Of a stretch of 64,000 bases of DNA, positions 35,493 through 43,995 are shown one piece after another (position 1 is the first letter of the stretch; every line of letters begins with the position of its first letter). The DNA is from Streptomyces sp. ITFR-16 (GTDB lineage: Bacteria; Actinomycetota; Actinomycetes; Streptomycetales; Streptomycetaceae). Under the pieces are notes generated by a model, which saw only the letters and a list, made by a program, of their open reading frames with translations, did no database searches and was not told the origin of the DNA. A program made the translations under genes and the position numbers. The stretch is from contig NZ_CP134609.1 of assembly GCF_031844705.1 (NCBI RefSeq), forward strand, positions 5,704,001 to 5,768,000, read 5' to 3'.

Positions 35493-36532
35493 CACACCGC
35501 AACGTACGTCACGGGATCGCTCCCCGGCACCGCCTCCGCGCGCCCCAGTTTCACCAGGCGCCGCACATGCGCCTCGGCCTCCGAGACCGCGATGTTGCGT
35601 GAGCCGTAGGGGATGTCGGCCCAGGGCCGGTTCCACTCCATCCGCTCGGCCAGCTGCCACGGGGTGAGCGGCCGGGCGAGCAGGGTGAGCAGACCGGTGA
35701 GGCGGTCCTCGTGGTGGTCCAGGAGTGCGCGGACGCGGCCGGCCGCGTCCGGGAACGCGTACTGGTGGGCCGGGAGCACCTCGGCCACGCCCAGCCGGCC
35801 GATGCGCTCCAGGGAGTCGAGGTAGTCGCCGAGCGGGTCGGTGGCGGTCACCTCGTCCGGGTCCTCGTACAGGCCGACGTGCGGGCTGATGCCGGGGAGC
35901 AGATGGTCGCCGGAGAAGAGCCGGCCGCGCCCCGGGAGGCCGGCCGGGTGCTCCTCCTCCAGGTGCAGGCAGACATGGCCCGGCGTGTGGCCGGGGGTCC
36001 AGATCGCGCGGAGCCTGCGGCCGGCCAGGCCGAGGAGTTCGCCGGGCACGATCTCGCGGTCCGGGAGCGCCGCCCGCAGCCCGGGCAGGGTGCGCATCCG
36101 GCCGCCCTTCTCACGGGCGGCGAGCAGCGGGGCGATGTGGTCCTCGGGGGCGCCGGCCGAGGCCAGTTTGGCGGCGAGGTACGCGAGCCAGGTGCCGGGT
36201 TGCGACGCACGGGTGCGGCGGACGATCGCGGTGTCGGCCGCGTGCATCGCGATCCAGGCCCCGGACGCCTCGCGGACCTGGCCGGACAGCCCGTGGTGGT
36301 CGGGGTGGTGGTGGGTGACGACCACCCCGTGGATGTCCGCGATGCCGACGCCGACGGTTCCGAGCCCGGCCGCGAGGGTGTCCCAGGCCGCCGGGTCGTC
36401 CCAGCCGGTGTCGATCAGGACGGGGCCCCGGTCGGTGTCCAGGACGTGCACCAGGGTGTGGCCCAGCGGGTTGTCCGGGATGGGGACCTCGATGCTGTGG
36501 ACGCCCCCACCGTGGTTGATCACCTGCGTCAT
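35492..36532 (-). CDS. MBL-fold metallohydrolase
   Basis: A 346-residue metallo-beta-lactamase-fold hydrolase. THHHPDHHG holds the metal-binding HxHxDH, with a further His in HTPGHVCLHLEE and Asp-His in FSGDHLLPG. A C-terminal winged-helix-like segment (AEAHVRRLVKLGRAEAV) is common in the family of thioesterase- and lactonase-like hydrolases (glyoxalase II group). The ATG at 36532 has GGGGAG. It is divergent from the aldehyde dehydrogenase, with a KstR-type operator in its promoter, so it may hydrolyse an acyl-CoA or lactone from lipid or steroid breakdown. Confidence 0.87.
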   Translation of the reverse strand: MTQVINHGGGVHSIEVPIPDNPLGHTLVHVLDTDRGPVLIDTGWDDPAAWDTLAAGLGTVGVGIADIHGVVVTHHHPDHHGLSGQVREASGAWIAMHAADTAIVRRTRASQPGTWLAYLAAKLASAGAPEDHIAPLLAAREKGGRMRTLPGLRAALPDREIVPGELLGLAGRRLRAIWTPGHTPGHVCLHLEEEHPAGLPGRGRLFSGDHLLPGISPHVGLYEDPDEVTATDPLGDYLDSLERIGRLGVAEVLPAHQYAFPDAAGRVRALLDHHEDRLTGLLTLLARPLTPWQLAERMEWNRPWADIPYGSRNIAVSEAEAHVRRLVKLGRAEAVPGSDPVTYVAV

Positions 36533-36603
36533 GGACTCCCCCTCTCTGCGCGGCCTCGGCGGCGTGCGGGGTACGGCCACGACGCGCCGCCGTCCACTGT
36601 AAC

Positions 36604-36617
36604 GAGAACTTGTTCCA
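36604..36617. promoter_or_regulatory. KstR-type operator of the MBL-SLOG operon
   Basis: GAGAACTTGTTCCA contains a perfect GAAC-TT-GTTC palindrome and matches the KstR consensus at all fixed positions but the first. It lies 71 bases upstream of the MBL start. Confidence 0.6.
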
Positions 36618-36684
36618 GTGGTAGCCCCGGTCGACCATTCTCGGGGATCGTGCGGGTGTTGTCCCCGCCGTGGACTCCTGCAAC

Positions 36685-36698
36685 TGGAACTGGTATCA
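36685..36698. promoter_or_regulatory. KstR-type operator of the aldehyde dehydrogenase operon
   Basis: TGGAACTGGTATCA matches the KstR consensus except that the second half-site reads GTA. It overlaps a second palindrome (GAACTG-GTAT-CAGTTC). It lies about 90 bases upstream of the aldehyde dehydrogenase start. Confidence 0.55.
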
Positions 36699-36787
36699 GT
36701 TCTGACACCAAGTCAGAAAGTCAGATGTGAACCGGCCGACGCGTCGGACGGGTCGGGCCACGTGCCGCGTCGCGGGAGGCAGCAGCC

Positions 36788-38251
36788 ATGAGCGAGCTTG
36801 TCGAACACGGAAAACTGTTCATCGGCGGGGAGTGGGCGGATCCGCTCGGGCGGGAGGTCATCGAGGTCGTCTCGCCGCACACCGAAGAGGTCATCGGCCG
36901 GGTGCCGCACGCCGCCGAGGGAGACGTGGACCGGGCCGTCGCCGCCGCCCGGCACGCCTTCGACCACGGGCCCTGGCCCCGGATGACCCTCGACGAGCGG
37001 ATCGCCGTCGTCACGCGGATCAAGGACGCCTTCGCCGTGCGGTACGAGGAGATCGCCCGGGTCATCAGCGCGCAGAACGGCACCCCGTACACCTCCGGTG
37101 TCATGGTGCAGGCCCTCGCCGCGATGATGGTGTGGGACGCGGCGATCACCGTCGCCCGCTCCTTCCCGTACGAGGAGCGGCGGGACGGGGCCCTCGGGCC
37201 GCTGCTCGTGCGGCGGGAGCCGGTGGGTGTGGTCGCGGCCGTCGTGCCGTGGAACGTGCCCCAGTTCACCGCCGCCGCCAAACTCGCCCCCGCGCTGCTC
37301 GCCGGGTGCTCGGCCGTTTTGAAGGTGTCGCCCGAAACGCCCCTGGACGCCTACCTGCTGGCCGAGATCGCCGCCGAGGCCGGGCTGCCCGATGGCGTGC
37401 TGTCGATCCTGCCCGCCGACCGCGAGGTGAGCGAGTACCTCGTGGGGCACCCCGGCGTCGACAAGGTCTCCTTCACCGGGTCGGTCGCCGCGGGCCGGCG
37501 CGTCATGGAGGTCGCCTCGCGCAACCTCACCCGGGTCACCCTCGAACTCGGCGGGAAGTCCGCCGCCGTGATCCTCCCCGACGCCGACCTGGACACCGCC
37601 GTCGCGGGCATCGTGCCCTTCGCCTGGATGATCAACGGCCAGGCCTGTGTGGCCCAGACCCGCATCCTCGTACCCCGTTCCCGGTACGCGGAGACGGCCG
37701 AGGCGTTCGCCGCCGCGGCCGGTGCGCTGAAGGTCGGGGACCCGCTGGACCCCGCCACCGAACTCGGCCCGCTCGTCGCGCGGCGCCAGCGGCAGCGCTC
37801 CCTCGACTACATCCGCATCGGCCAGGACGAGGGCGCCAAGATCCTCACGGGCGGCGGCCGTCCGGCCTCCCAGGAGCGCGGCTGGTATGTCGAGCCCACG
37901 CTCTTCGGCGATGTCGACAACTCCATGCGCGTCGCCCGCGAGGAGATCTTCGGGCCGGTCATCTGCCTGCTGCCGTACGGCGACGAGGACGAGGCCGTAC
38001 AGATCGCCAACGACTCCGATTACGGGCTCAGCGGCAGTGTCTGGACCGCCGACACCGAGCGCGGCATCGGCATCGCCCGCCGGGTCAGGACGGGCACGTA
38101 CAGCGTGAACACCTTCAGCCTCGACATGCTCGGCCCGTTCGGCGGCTACAAGAACTCCGGTCTGGGGCGGGAGTTCGGGCCCGAGGGGTACGGCGAGTAC
38201 TTCGAGCACAAGATGATCCATCTGCCCGCCGGGTACGGGGGCGAGGGCTGA
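36788..38251 (+). CDS. Aldehyde dehydrogenase family protein
   Basis: A 487-residue NAD(P)-dependent aldehyde dehydrogenase. The general-base Glu lies in LELGGKSAAV and the catalytic Cys in NGQACVAQTR. PWNVPQF and FTGSVAAGRRV mark the coenzyme-binding site. It oxidises an aldehyde to an acid; the substrate is unknown, but a P450-derived steroid or lipid aldehyde is plausible given the shared operator type. The ATG at 36788 has GGGAGG. The last base is shared with the ferredoxin start. Confidence 0.9.
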   Translation: MSELVEHGKLFIGGEWADPLGREVIEVVSPHTEEVIGRVPHAAEGDVDRAVAAARHAFDHGPWPRMTLDERIAVVTRIKDAFAVRYEEIARVISAQNGTPYTSGVMVQALAAMMVWDAAITVARSFPYEERRDGALGPLLVRREPVGVVAAVVPWNVPQFTAAAKLAPALLAGCSAVLKVSPETPLDAYLLAEIAAEAGLPDGVLSILPADREVSEYLVGHPGVDKVSFTGSVAAGRRVMEVASRNLTRVTLELGGKSAAVILPDADLDTAVAGIVPFAWMINGQACVAQTRILVPRSRYAETAEAFAAAAGALKVGDPLDPATELGPLVARRQRQRSLDYIRIGQDEGAKILTGGGRPASQERGWYVEPTLFGDVDNSMRVAREEIFGPVICLLPYGDEDEAVQIANDSDYGLSGSVWTADTERGIGIARRVRTGTYSVNTFSLDMLGPFGGYKNSGLGREFGPEGYGEYFEHKMIHLPAGYGGEG

Positions 38252-38484
38252 TGGGGGACCGCTGGAGCGTCGAGGTCGACCGAGGGGTCTGCATCGGCTC
38301 GGGGATGTGCGTGAACCACGCGCCGGACGGCTTCCGGCTGGACTCCGCCCGCCAGTCCCACCCCGTCGAAGGGGAGGCCGACGCCAACGAACGGGTCCTG
38401 GCCGCCGCCGAGGGCTGCCCGGTCGAGGCCATCACCCTCACCCTGGCCGACACCGGAGAAGTGGTGTTCCCGCCGGAGGAGTAG
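38251..38484 (+). CDS. [3Fe-4S]-type ferredoxin
   Basis: A 77-residue ferredoxin with CIGSGMC near the N-terminus and the later Cys-Pro (EGCPVEAI). With only three Cys in the pattern it should hold a [3Fe-4S] cluster, like the ferredoxins that feed electrons to Streptomyces P450s. Translation is coupled to the aldehyde dehydrogenase (TGATG). No P450 is adjacent; the CYP125-like enzyme 13 kb away under the same operator type is a candidate partner. Confidence 0.87.
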   Translation: MGDRWSVEVDRGVCIGSGMCVNHAPDGFRLDSARQSHPVEGEADANERVLAAAEGCPVEAITLTLADTGEVVFPPEE

Positions 38485-38501
38485 CCGCGGGCTCAGCGGC
38501 T
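38483..38501. terminator. Hairpin between ferredoxin and siderophore exporter
   Basis: AGCCGC (38483-38488) pairs with GCGGCT (38496-38501) across seven bases, overlapping both gene ends. The stem is short, so the terminator call is tentative. Confidence 0.4.
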
Positions 38502-39785
38502 CAGCGGCTCCCCGGGGAGGGCGGCGGTCTGCCCGGCGCGGCTGCGGGCGTCCTCGTCGGTCTCGGCGTCGTAGCTCAGGAGCCTGGGCAGCGCCGCGGC
38601 GAGCGCGGCCACCGCGGCGACACAGGCCAGCCCGCCCGTCCAGATCGCGGGGCGGGCGCCCGTCCAGCCGGCCATGGCTCCGGCGCGGACCTGGCCGAGC
38701 TGCGGTCCGACGCTGTAGGAGAGGACCTCGATGCCGGCGAGGCGGCCGCGCAGCCGGTCCGGGATGGTCTGGTTCCAGATGGTCGAGCGGCCGAGCCCGC
38801 TGAGCATGTCCCCGGCCCCCGCCAGGCCGAGGCAGACCAGCACCCAGGCGATGTCCGACACCCAGCCGGCCGCGGCGATGGCCAGCCCCCAGCCGGCGGC
38901 GCCGAAGACCACCAGCAGGCCGTGCCGCCGGGTCCGGGAGACCCAGCCGCTGGTCAGGCTGACCAGCAGCGCCCCGGCCGAGCCCGCCGCGTACATCAGC
39001 CCCAGCGCCCAGTCGGCGTCCAGGTCGTCCGCGAGGAAAGGGAAGATCGTGTTCGGGAAGGCGAAGAACATCGCCGCCATGTCGATCGCGTACGTCCCCA
39101 GCAGCACCGGCTTGGACCAGGCGTAGCGCGCCCCCTCCGCGATGCCGCGCCAGGACGGCTTCTCCGCGTGCTCGACGGGCGGTACGGGCGAGAGCCGGCG
39201 GCACATCAGGACGGACAGGCCGAAGCAGACCACGGTGGTGGCGTATGCCGGGACGTTGCCCGCGTACGCGACCACGAGGCCCGCCACCGAGGGGCCGGCG
39301 ATCGCGCCGGTCTGCCAGCGCAGGGCGTTCAGCGCGGCCGCCGCGGCCAGCTGGTCGTGCGGGACGATCCGGGCCATCAGCGAGTCCAGCGCCGGGCGTT
39401 GGAGTCCGGCGAGGGCCGCCACCAGGGCCGCGACCACGTAGAGCGGCCACAGCATGGGGTGCGGCAGCATCGCGTTCACCAGCAGGACCACGGCGACCAG
39501 GCCGAGCCCCGCCTCGGTCGCCACGATGACCTTGCGCCGGTCCACGGCGTCGGCGAGCGCGCCGCCGTACAGCCCGAAGACCACCAGCGGCACGAGCTCG
39601 ACCGCGCCCATCGCGCCGACCGCGAGCGGGGAGCCGGTCAGGTCCTTGATCTGGAGCGGCAGCGCGATCAGCGCCATCACGCTTCCGAGGTAGGCGACAA
39701 GGCCCTGGACCCACAGGAGCCGGAAGTCCCGGGAGGAGCGCCAGGGTGTGAGGTCGGGCAGCAGCGCGGCGAGCTTCCGGGCCAT
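38493..39785 (-). CDS. MFS exporter of the EntS type in the siderophore operon
   Basis: A 430-residue MFS_3 protein with twelve helices. It opens SSRDFRLLWVQGLVAYLG, and the loop GGALADAVDRRKVIV is the conserved motif of this family. It starts three bases after the stop of the siderophore ATPase, so it belongs to the same transcript. EntS-like proteins export siderophores or return iron-free ones to the medium; here that role is inferred from context. Confidence 0.85.
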   Translation of the reverse strand: MARKLAALLPDLTPWRSSRDFRLLWVQGLVAYLGSVMALIALPLQIKDLTGSPLAVGAMGAVELVPLVVFGLYGGALADAVDRRKVIVATEAGLGLVAVVLLVNAMLPHPMLWPLYVVAALVAALAGLQRPALDSLMARIVPHDQLAAAAALNALRWQTGAIAGPSVAGLVVAYAGNVPAYATTVVCFGLSVLMCRRLSPVPPVEHAEKPSWRGIAEGARYAWSKPVLLGTYAIDMAAMFFAFPNTIFPFLADDLDADWALGLMYAAGSAGALLVSLTSGWVSRTRRHGLLVVFGAAGWGLAIAAAGWVSDIAWVLVCLGLAGAGDMLSGLGRSTIWNQTIPDRLRGRLAGIEVLSYSVGPQLGQVRAGAMAGWTGARPAIWTGGLACVAAVAALAAALPRLLSYDAETDEDARSRAGQTAALPGEPLSR

Positions 39786-39787
39786 GG

Positions 39788-40612
39788 TCAGCGGCTCCCG
39801 ACGGGGTCGCCGGCCGCCGAGTGGTGGCGTCCGATCGGCAGGACGAGCGGTTTGCCGGAGACCGGGTCCGCGATGACGCGGCTCTCCATGCCGTAGACGG
39901 CCCGGACCGTGTCCTCGGTCATCACCTCGTCGGGCGTTCCGGCGGCGTGCAGCCGGCCGTCGGCCAGGGCGACGAGCCGGTCCGCGTACCGGGCGGCCAG
40001 ATTGAGGTCGTGCAGGACCATGGCGATGGTGGTGCCCCGGCTCCGGTTCAGGTCGGTCAGCAGGTCAAGGACCTCGATCTGGTGGCTGATGTCGAGGAAC
40101 GTGGTGGGCTCGTCGAGCAGCAGCAGATCGGTCTGCTGGGCCAGGGCCATCGCGATCCACACCCGCTGGCGCTGCCCGCCGGAGAGCTCGTCGACCGCCC
40201 GGTCCATCAGTTCCGTCGTCGCGGTGGCCTCCAGCGCGGCGGTGACCGCGGCGTCGTCCTTCTCCGTCCAGCGGGAGAAGGCGCGCTGGTGCGGGTGGCG
40301 GCCGCGGCCGACCAGGTCCAGCACGGTGATGCCCTCGGGTGTCACCGGCGACTGCGGCAACAGGCCGAGTGTGCGGGCGAGTTCCTTGGCCGGGGTGCGG
40401 TGCACCTCCTTGCCGTCCAGGACGACCCGGCCGGCGCGCGGGGCGAGCAGCCGGGACATCGACCGCAGCAGCGTCGACTTGCCGCAGGCGTTGGCGCCGA
40501 CGATCACCGTGATCCTCCCGGCGGCCAGGGTCAGATCCAGGCCCTCGATGACGGCACGGTCGCCGTAGCCGAGGGTGAGGCTTTCGGTGGAGAGGGTGTG
40601 GGACGCGGTCAC
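39788..40612 (-). CDS. Iron-siderophore ABC transporter ATPase (FepC-like)
   Basis: A 274-residue ABC ATPase of the FepC/FhuC type: Walker A GANACGKSTLL, signature LSGGQRQRVWIAMALAQ, Walker B LLLLDEPTTFLD followed by ISHQIEVLDLL, which is diagnostic for siderophore importers. The start is GTG at 40612, overlapping the permease stop. It powers uptake through the two FecCD permeases upstream. Confidence 0.93.
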   Translation of the reverse strand: MTASHTLSTESLTLGYGDRAVIEGLDLTLAAGRITVIVGANACGKSTLLRSMSRLLAPRAGRVVLDGKEVHRTPAKELARTLGLLPQSPVTPEGITVLDLVGRGRHPHQRAFSRWTEKDDAAVTAALEATATTELMDRAVDELSGGQRQRVWIAMALAQQTDLLLLDEPTTFLDISHQIEVLDLLTDLNRSRGTTIAMVLHDLNLAARYADRLVALADGRLHAAGTPDEVMTEDTVRAVYGMESRVIADPVSGKPLVLPIGRHHSAAGDPVGSR

Positions 40613-41661
40613 AGTGAGCCTCCGGCCCGGTTGGTGCGGACGATCAGATAGACGAGGTAGGGCGCCCCGAGCACGCCGGTGACGACGCCCACGGGATACC
40701 GGGTGGCGAAGGCGTACTGGCCGGTGAAGTCGGCGACCAGGACGAGCAGGGAGCCCACCAGGCCGGCCGGCACCAGCAGGGAGCCGCCGGTCCCCACCAG
40801 CCGGGCGGCGATCGGCCCGGACAGGAACGCGACGAACGCGATCGGCCCGGCGGCGGCCGTGGCGAACGCGATGAGCCCCACGGCCGCGACGATGACCGTG
40901 ACCCGGGTGCGTTCGACGCGGACGCCGAGCGCGGACGCGGTGTCCTCGCCCAGGCTCAGCGCGCCCAGGCTGCGGCCCTGGTGCAGCAGCACCGGGGTGA
41001 GCAGCAGCGCGGCGACGACGGCCGGCACGGTCTCCTGCCAGGTGGTGCCGTTGAGGCTGCCGGTGAGCCAGCGCATCGCTGCCTGGAGGTCCCACTCGGC
41101 GGCCTGCGACAGGACATAGGAGGTGACGCTGTCGAGCAGGGCGGAGACGCCGATGCCGATGAGGATGAGCCGGGTGCCGGCGACGCCGTCGCGGAAGGCG
41201 AGCGTGTACACGAGCAGGGCCACCCCGAGCGCGGCGGCGATCGCCACCACCGACACCTCGGTCCCGCCCATCGAGAAGGTCACGATGGCGAGCGCGGCCG
41301 CCGCGCTCGCCCCGGAGCTGATCCCGATGATGTCGGGGCTGGCGAGCGGGTTGCGGAGCATCGTCTGGAAGGTGACACCGGCGATGCCGAAGCTGAACCC
41401 CGCCGTCAGAGCGAGCACGGCCCTCGGCAGCCGCAGCCGGCCGACGGTGAAGGACGCCCCCGGCACGTCCTCGCCCAGCACGACGCGCAGCACGTCCCGG
41501 GCGGGATAGAAGGTGTGCCCGGCCATGAGCGCCGTGGCGAACGCCGCGACGACGAGGGCCAGCAGGATCACGACGACGTGCCGCCGCCGGTACGCGCGGC
41601 GCACCCGGGCGCGGGTGACGGACCGCAGCGCGGACGGGCCGCTGACGGCAGGGGCGCTCAC
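40609..41661 (-). CDS. Iron-siderophore ABC permease, FecCD family (second)
   Basis: A 350-residue permease. RNPLASPDIIGISSGASAAA is the hallmark FecCD segment, and GPIAFVAFLSGPIAARLVG is the region contacting the ATPase. About nine to ten helices follow a basic N-terminus. The start is GTG at 41661 (GTGA overlap with the first permease). The two permeases form a heterodimer. Confidence 0.92.
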   Translation of the reverse strand: MSAPAVSGPSALRSVTRARVRRAYRRRHVVVILLALVVAAFATALMAGHTFYPARDVLRVVLGEDVPGASFTVGRLRLPRAVLALTAGFSFGIAGVTFQTMLRNPLASPDIIGISSGASAAAALAIVTFSMGGTEVSVVAIAAALGVALLVYTLAFRDGVAGTRLILIGIGVSALLDSVTSYVLSQAAEWDLQAAMRWLTGSLNGTTWQETVPAVVAALLLTPVLLHQGRSLGALSLGEDTASALGVRVERTRVTVIVAAVGLIAFATAAAGPIAFVAFLSGPIAARLVGTGGSLLVPAGLVGSLLVLVADFTGQYAFATRYPVGVVTGVLGAPYLVYLIVRTNRAGGSL

Positions 41662-42701
41662 AGTGATCTGACCTTCTGTCGGCGGACGATGTGAATGAAG
41701 AAGGGGGCGCCGACCAGCGCGGTCACGATGCCGACGTCGATCTCGGACGGCCGGGCCACGACCCGCCCCACCACGTCCGCGACGGTGAGCAGGACGGCGC
41801 CGCCCAGCGCGGAGAACGGCAGCAGCCAGCGGTGGTCGACGCCCGCCAGGAGCCGGCAGGCGTGCGGGACGACGAGGCCGACGAAGGCGATCGGGCCGGC
41901 GACGGCGGTGGACGCCCCGCACAGCACGACCGCGCCGAGCGCCGCGGCCCCCCGGACCAGGGCCACCCGCTCGCCCAGCCCCGCGGCCAGCTCGTCGCCC
42001 AGGGCCAGCGAGTTGAGGGCGCGGGCCGAGGCCAGGCAGATCACGAAGCCGACGCCGAGGAACGGGGCGACGGTGCCGAGCTGCCCGTACGAGGCGCCCC
42101 CGACTCCGCCGATCTGCCACAGCCGGAAGGTGTCGGAGATGTCGTTGCGCGGCAGCACGACCGCGCTCACCAGCGAGGCGAGGGCCGCCGATGTCGCCGC
42201 GCCGGCGAGGGCCAGCTTCAGCGGGGTGGCCCCGCCGCGCCCCAGCGAGCCGACGCCGTACACGAACGCGGCGGTCAGACCGGCACCCAGCAGGGCCACC
42301 CAGATGTACGCGGACGCCGAGGCGAGGCCGGCGTACGCCATGGCGGTGACCACGGCGAGCGAGGCACCCGTGTTGACGCCGAGGATGCCGGGGTCGGCGA
42401 GCGGGTTGCGGGTGACGCCCTGCATCACCGCGCCGGACAGGCCCAGCGCGGCGCCCACGACGACGGCCAGGAGCGTACGCGGGATGCGCCGGGTGACCGC
42501 CGCCTCCTCCAGGGTGCCGTCCGCCCCGCCGAGCGCCGACCAGACGTCGGACCAGGCGACGTCACGGGAGCCGAAGGCGAGGGAGGCGGCCACGGCGGCG
42601 GCCGGCACGGCCACGACCACGAGGAGCCAGAGCACACGGACCCGTGCCGGGCGCCGTACGGATACGGCGTCCGGCACGGGCGGGGGCGCGGTTGCGGTCA
42701 C
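41658..42701 (-). CDS. Iron-siderophore ABC permease, FecCD family (first)
   Basis: A 347-residue permease with RNPLADPGILGVNTGASLAV and GPIAFVGLVVPHACRLLAG, both standard for FecCD. The start is GTG at 42701, overlapping the binding-protein stop. Partner of the second permease. Confidence 0.92.
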   Translation of the reverse strand: MTATAPPPVPDAVSVRRPARVRVLWLLVVVAVPAAAVAASLAFGSRDVAWSDVWSALGGADGTLEEAAVTRRIPRTLLAVVVGAALGLSGAVMQGVTRNPLADPGILGVNTGASLAVVTAMAYAGLASASAYIWVALLGAGLTAAFVYGVGSLGRGGATPLKLALAGAATSAALASLVSAVVLPRNDISDTFRLWQIGGVGGASYGQLGTVAPFLGVGFVICLASARALNSLALGDELAAGLGERVALVRGAAALGAVVLCGASTAVAGPIAFVGLVVPHACRLLAGVDHRWLLPFSALGGAVLLTVADVVGRVVARPSEIDVGIVTALVGAPFFIHIVRRQKVRSL

Positions 42702-43750
42702 GCGGCCTTGTCCGCGGCAGCGGCGAGCGCCTTCACGTAGTCCTCCAGGACGTACGGGATGGACAGCGGGGTCGGGTTGGCGGCGGTGGCCTGCGGGGTG
42801 GAGCCGGGCAGCAGATAGATGGAGCCCTGCTTGACGGCGCTCAGCTTCGAGGTCAGCGGGTCGCTCTTGAGCGCGCCGAGCAGTTCACCCTTGTCGTCGC
42901 CGTAGCCGGTGACGATGTCGACGTCGTTGAAGTCGTCGATGTGCTCGGCGCTCTTGGTGAGGACGAACTTCGTCGTGGACTTCGACGGTTCGGCGATGCT
43001 GGCCGGGATCTTCAGACCGAGGTCCTCGAAGAACAGCGTGCGGGTGTCGTGGGCGGTGTAGAAGCCGACCTCGCTGACGTCCTTGGACGACACATGGGTC
43101 ATGAACATCGCCGTTTTGCCCTTGATCTGCGGGTACTTGGCGACGGTCTTCGCGATCCGCCCCTCCAGGTCGCCGATCAGCGCGTCGCCCTCGGCCGCCA
43201 GGCCGATGGCCTTGCTGTTCAGCCGGATGATGTCGCGCCAGGGGGTCGCCCAGGCGGCCTCGGGGTAGGCCACGACCGGCGCGATGCGGCTCAGGGTCTC
43301 GTAGTCCTGCTCGGTGAGCCCCGAGTACGAGGCGAGGATGACGTCCGGCTCGGTGTCGGCGACCGCCTCGAAGTCGATGCCGTCGGTCTCGTCGAACAGG
43401 ACCGGCGTCTTCGCGCCGAGCTCCTTGAGCCTGGCCTCGGTCCAGGGCAGCACGCCGTCCCCGTCGTCGTCGCCGAAGTTGGCCTTGGCCATGCCGACGG
43501 GGACGACGCCGAGCGCGAGCGGTACTTCGTCGTTGGCCCAGTTCACGGTGGCCACCCGCTCGGGCTCGGCGGGGATGACGGTGGTCCCGAGCGCGTGCTT
43601 GATCGTCACGGGGAACTGTCCGGCGGCGGCGGTGCCCTTGCCGGACGCGGCGGCGCTGTCGTTCCCGGCCCCGTCCTGGCCGCCGCAGGCGGCGAGGCCG
43701 AGCAGGAGGGCTGCGGAGAGGGCGATTGCGCGAAGGCGGGGTGTTCTCAT
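42698..43750 (-). CDS. Iron-siderophore ABC transporter substrate-binding lipoprotein
   Basis: A 350-residue lipoprotein with lipobox LLGLAAC near residue 23. It has the two-lobed FepB/FhuD-like fold: VIPAEPERVATVNW at the first strand, DGIDFEAVADTEPDVILASYSG in the middle. The ATG at 43750 is used; a GTG five codons upstream is the alternative. It delivers a ferric siderophore to the FecCD permeases. An iron box about 100 bases upstream indicates iron repression. The siderophore is not identifiable. Confidence 0.9.
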   Translation of the reverse strand: MRTPRLRAIALSAALLLGLAACGGQDGAGNDSAAASGKGTAAAGQFPVTIKHALGTTVIPAEPERVATVNWANDEVPLALGVVPVGMAKANFGDDDGDGVLPWTEARLKELGAKTPVLFDETDGIDFEAVADTEPDVILASYSGLTEQDYETLSRIAPVVAYPEAAWATPWRDIIRLNSKAIGLAAEGDALIGDLEGRIAKTVAKYPQIKGKTAMFMTHVSSKDVSEVGFYTAHDTRTLFFEDLGLKIPASIAEPSKSTTKFVLTKSAEHIDDFNDVDIVTGYGDDKGELLGALKSDPLTSKLSAVKQGSIYLLPGSTPQATAANPTPLSIPYVLEDYVKALAAAADKAA

Positions 43751-43847
43751 CGACCCGGGTGTCACTTTCGGTCGGGGATGCCGGACTCACGCATCCGGAC
43801 CGCGGATCAGGGTCGTGGAGCAGGGCATCACGCTTGCAACAGCAAAC

Positions 43848-43866
43848 TTAGGTAAGGCTTGCCTGA
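43848..43866. promoter_or_regulatory. Iron box (DmdR/IdeR operator)
   Basis: TTAGGTAAGGCTTGCCTGA matches the 19-base iron box at 15 positions. It lies between the AraC gene and the siderophore-binding-protein gene, placing the whole uptake and export operon under iron control. Confidence 0.88.
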
Positions 43867-43995
43867 GGCAGCTTATGTGCCCGGCGCGCCCCCATCAATC
43901 GAGCCTTTTCGACAGCCCTTGTAGCGATCGGGACACGCGCCGGGGCATGGACCGGCCGAGCCGCGCGGCGTGCGCGCGGCATGGGAACGAAGGGG

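Noticed and set aside
36661..36720. A second distinct operator GAACTG-GTAT-CAGTTC independent of KstR
   Set aside because: It overlaps the KstR-type site and cannot be separated from it by inspection.
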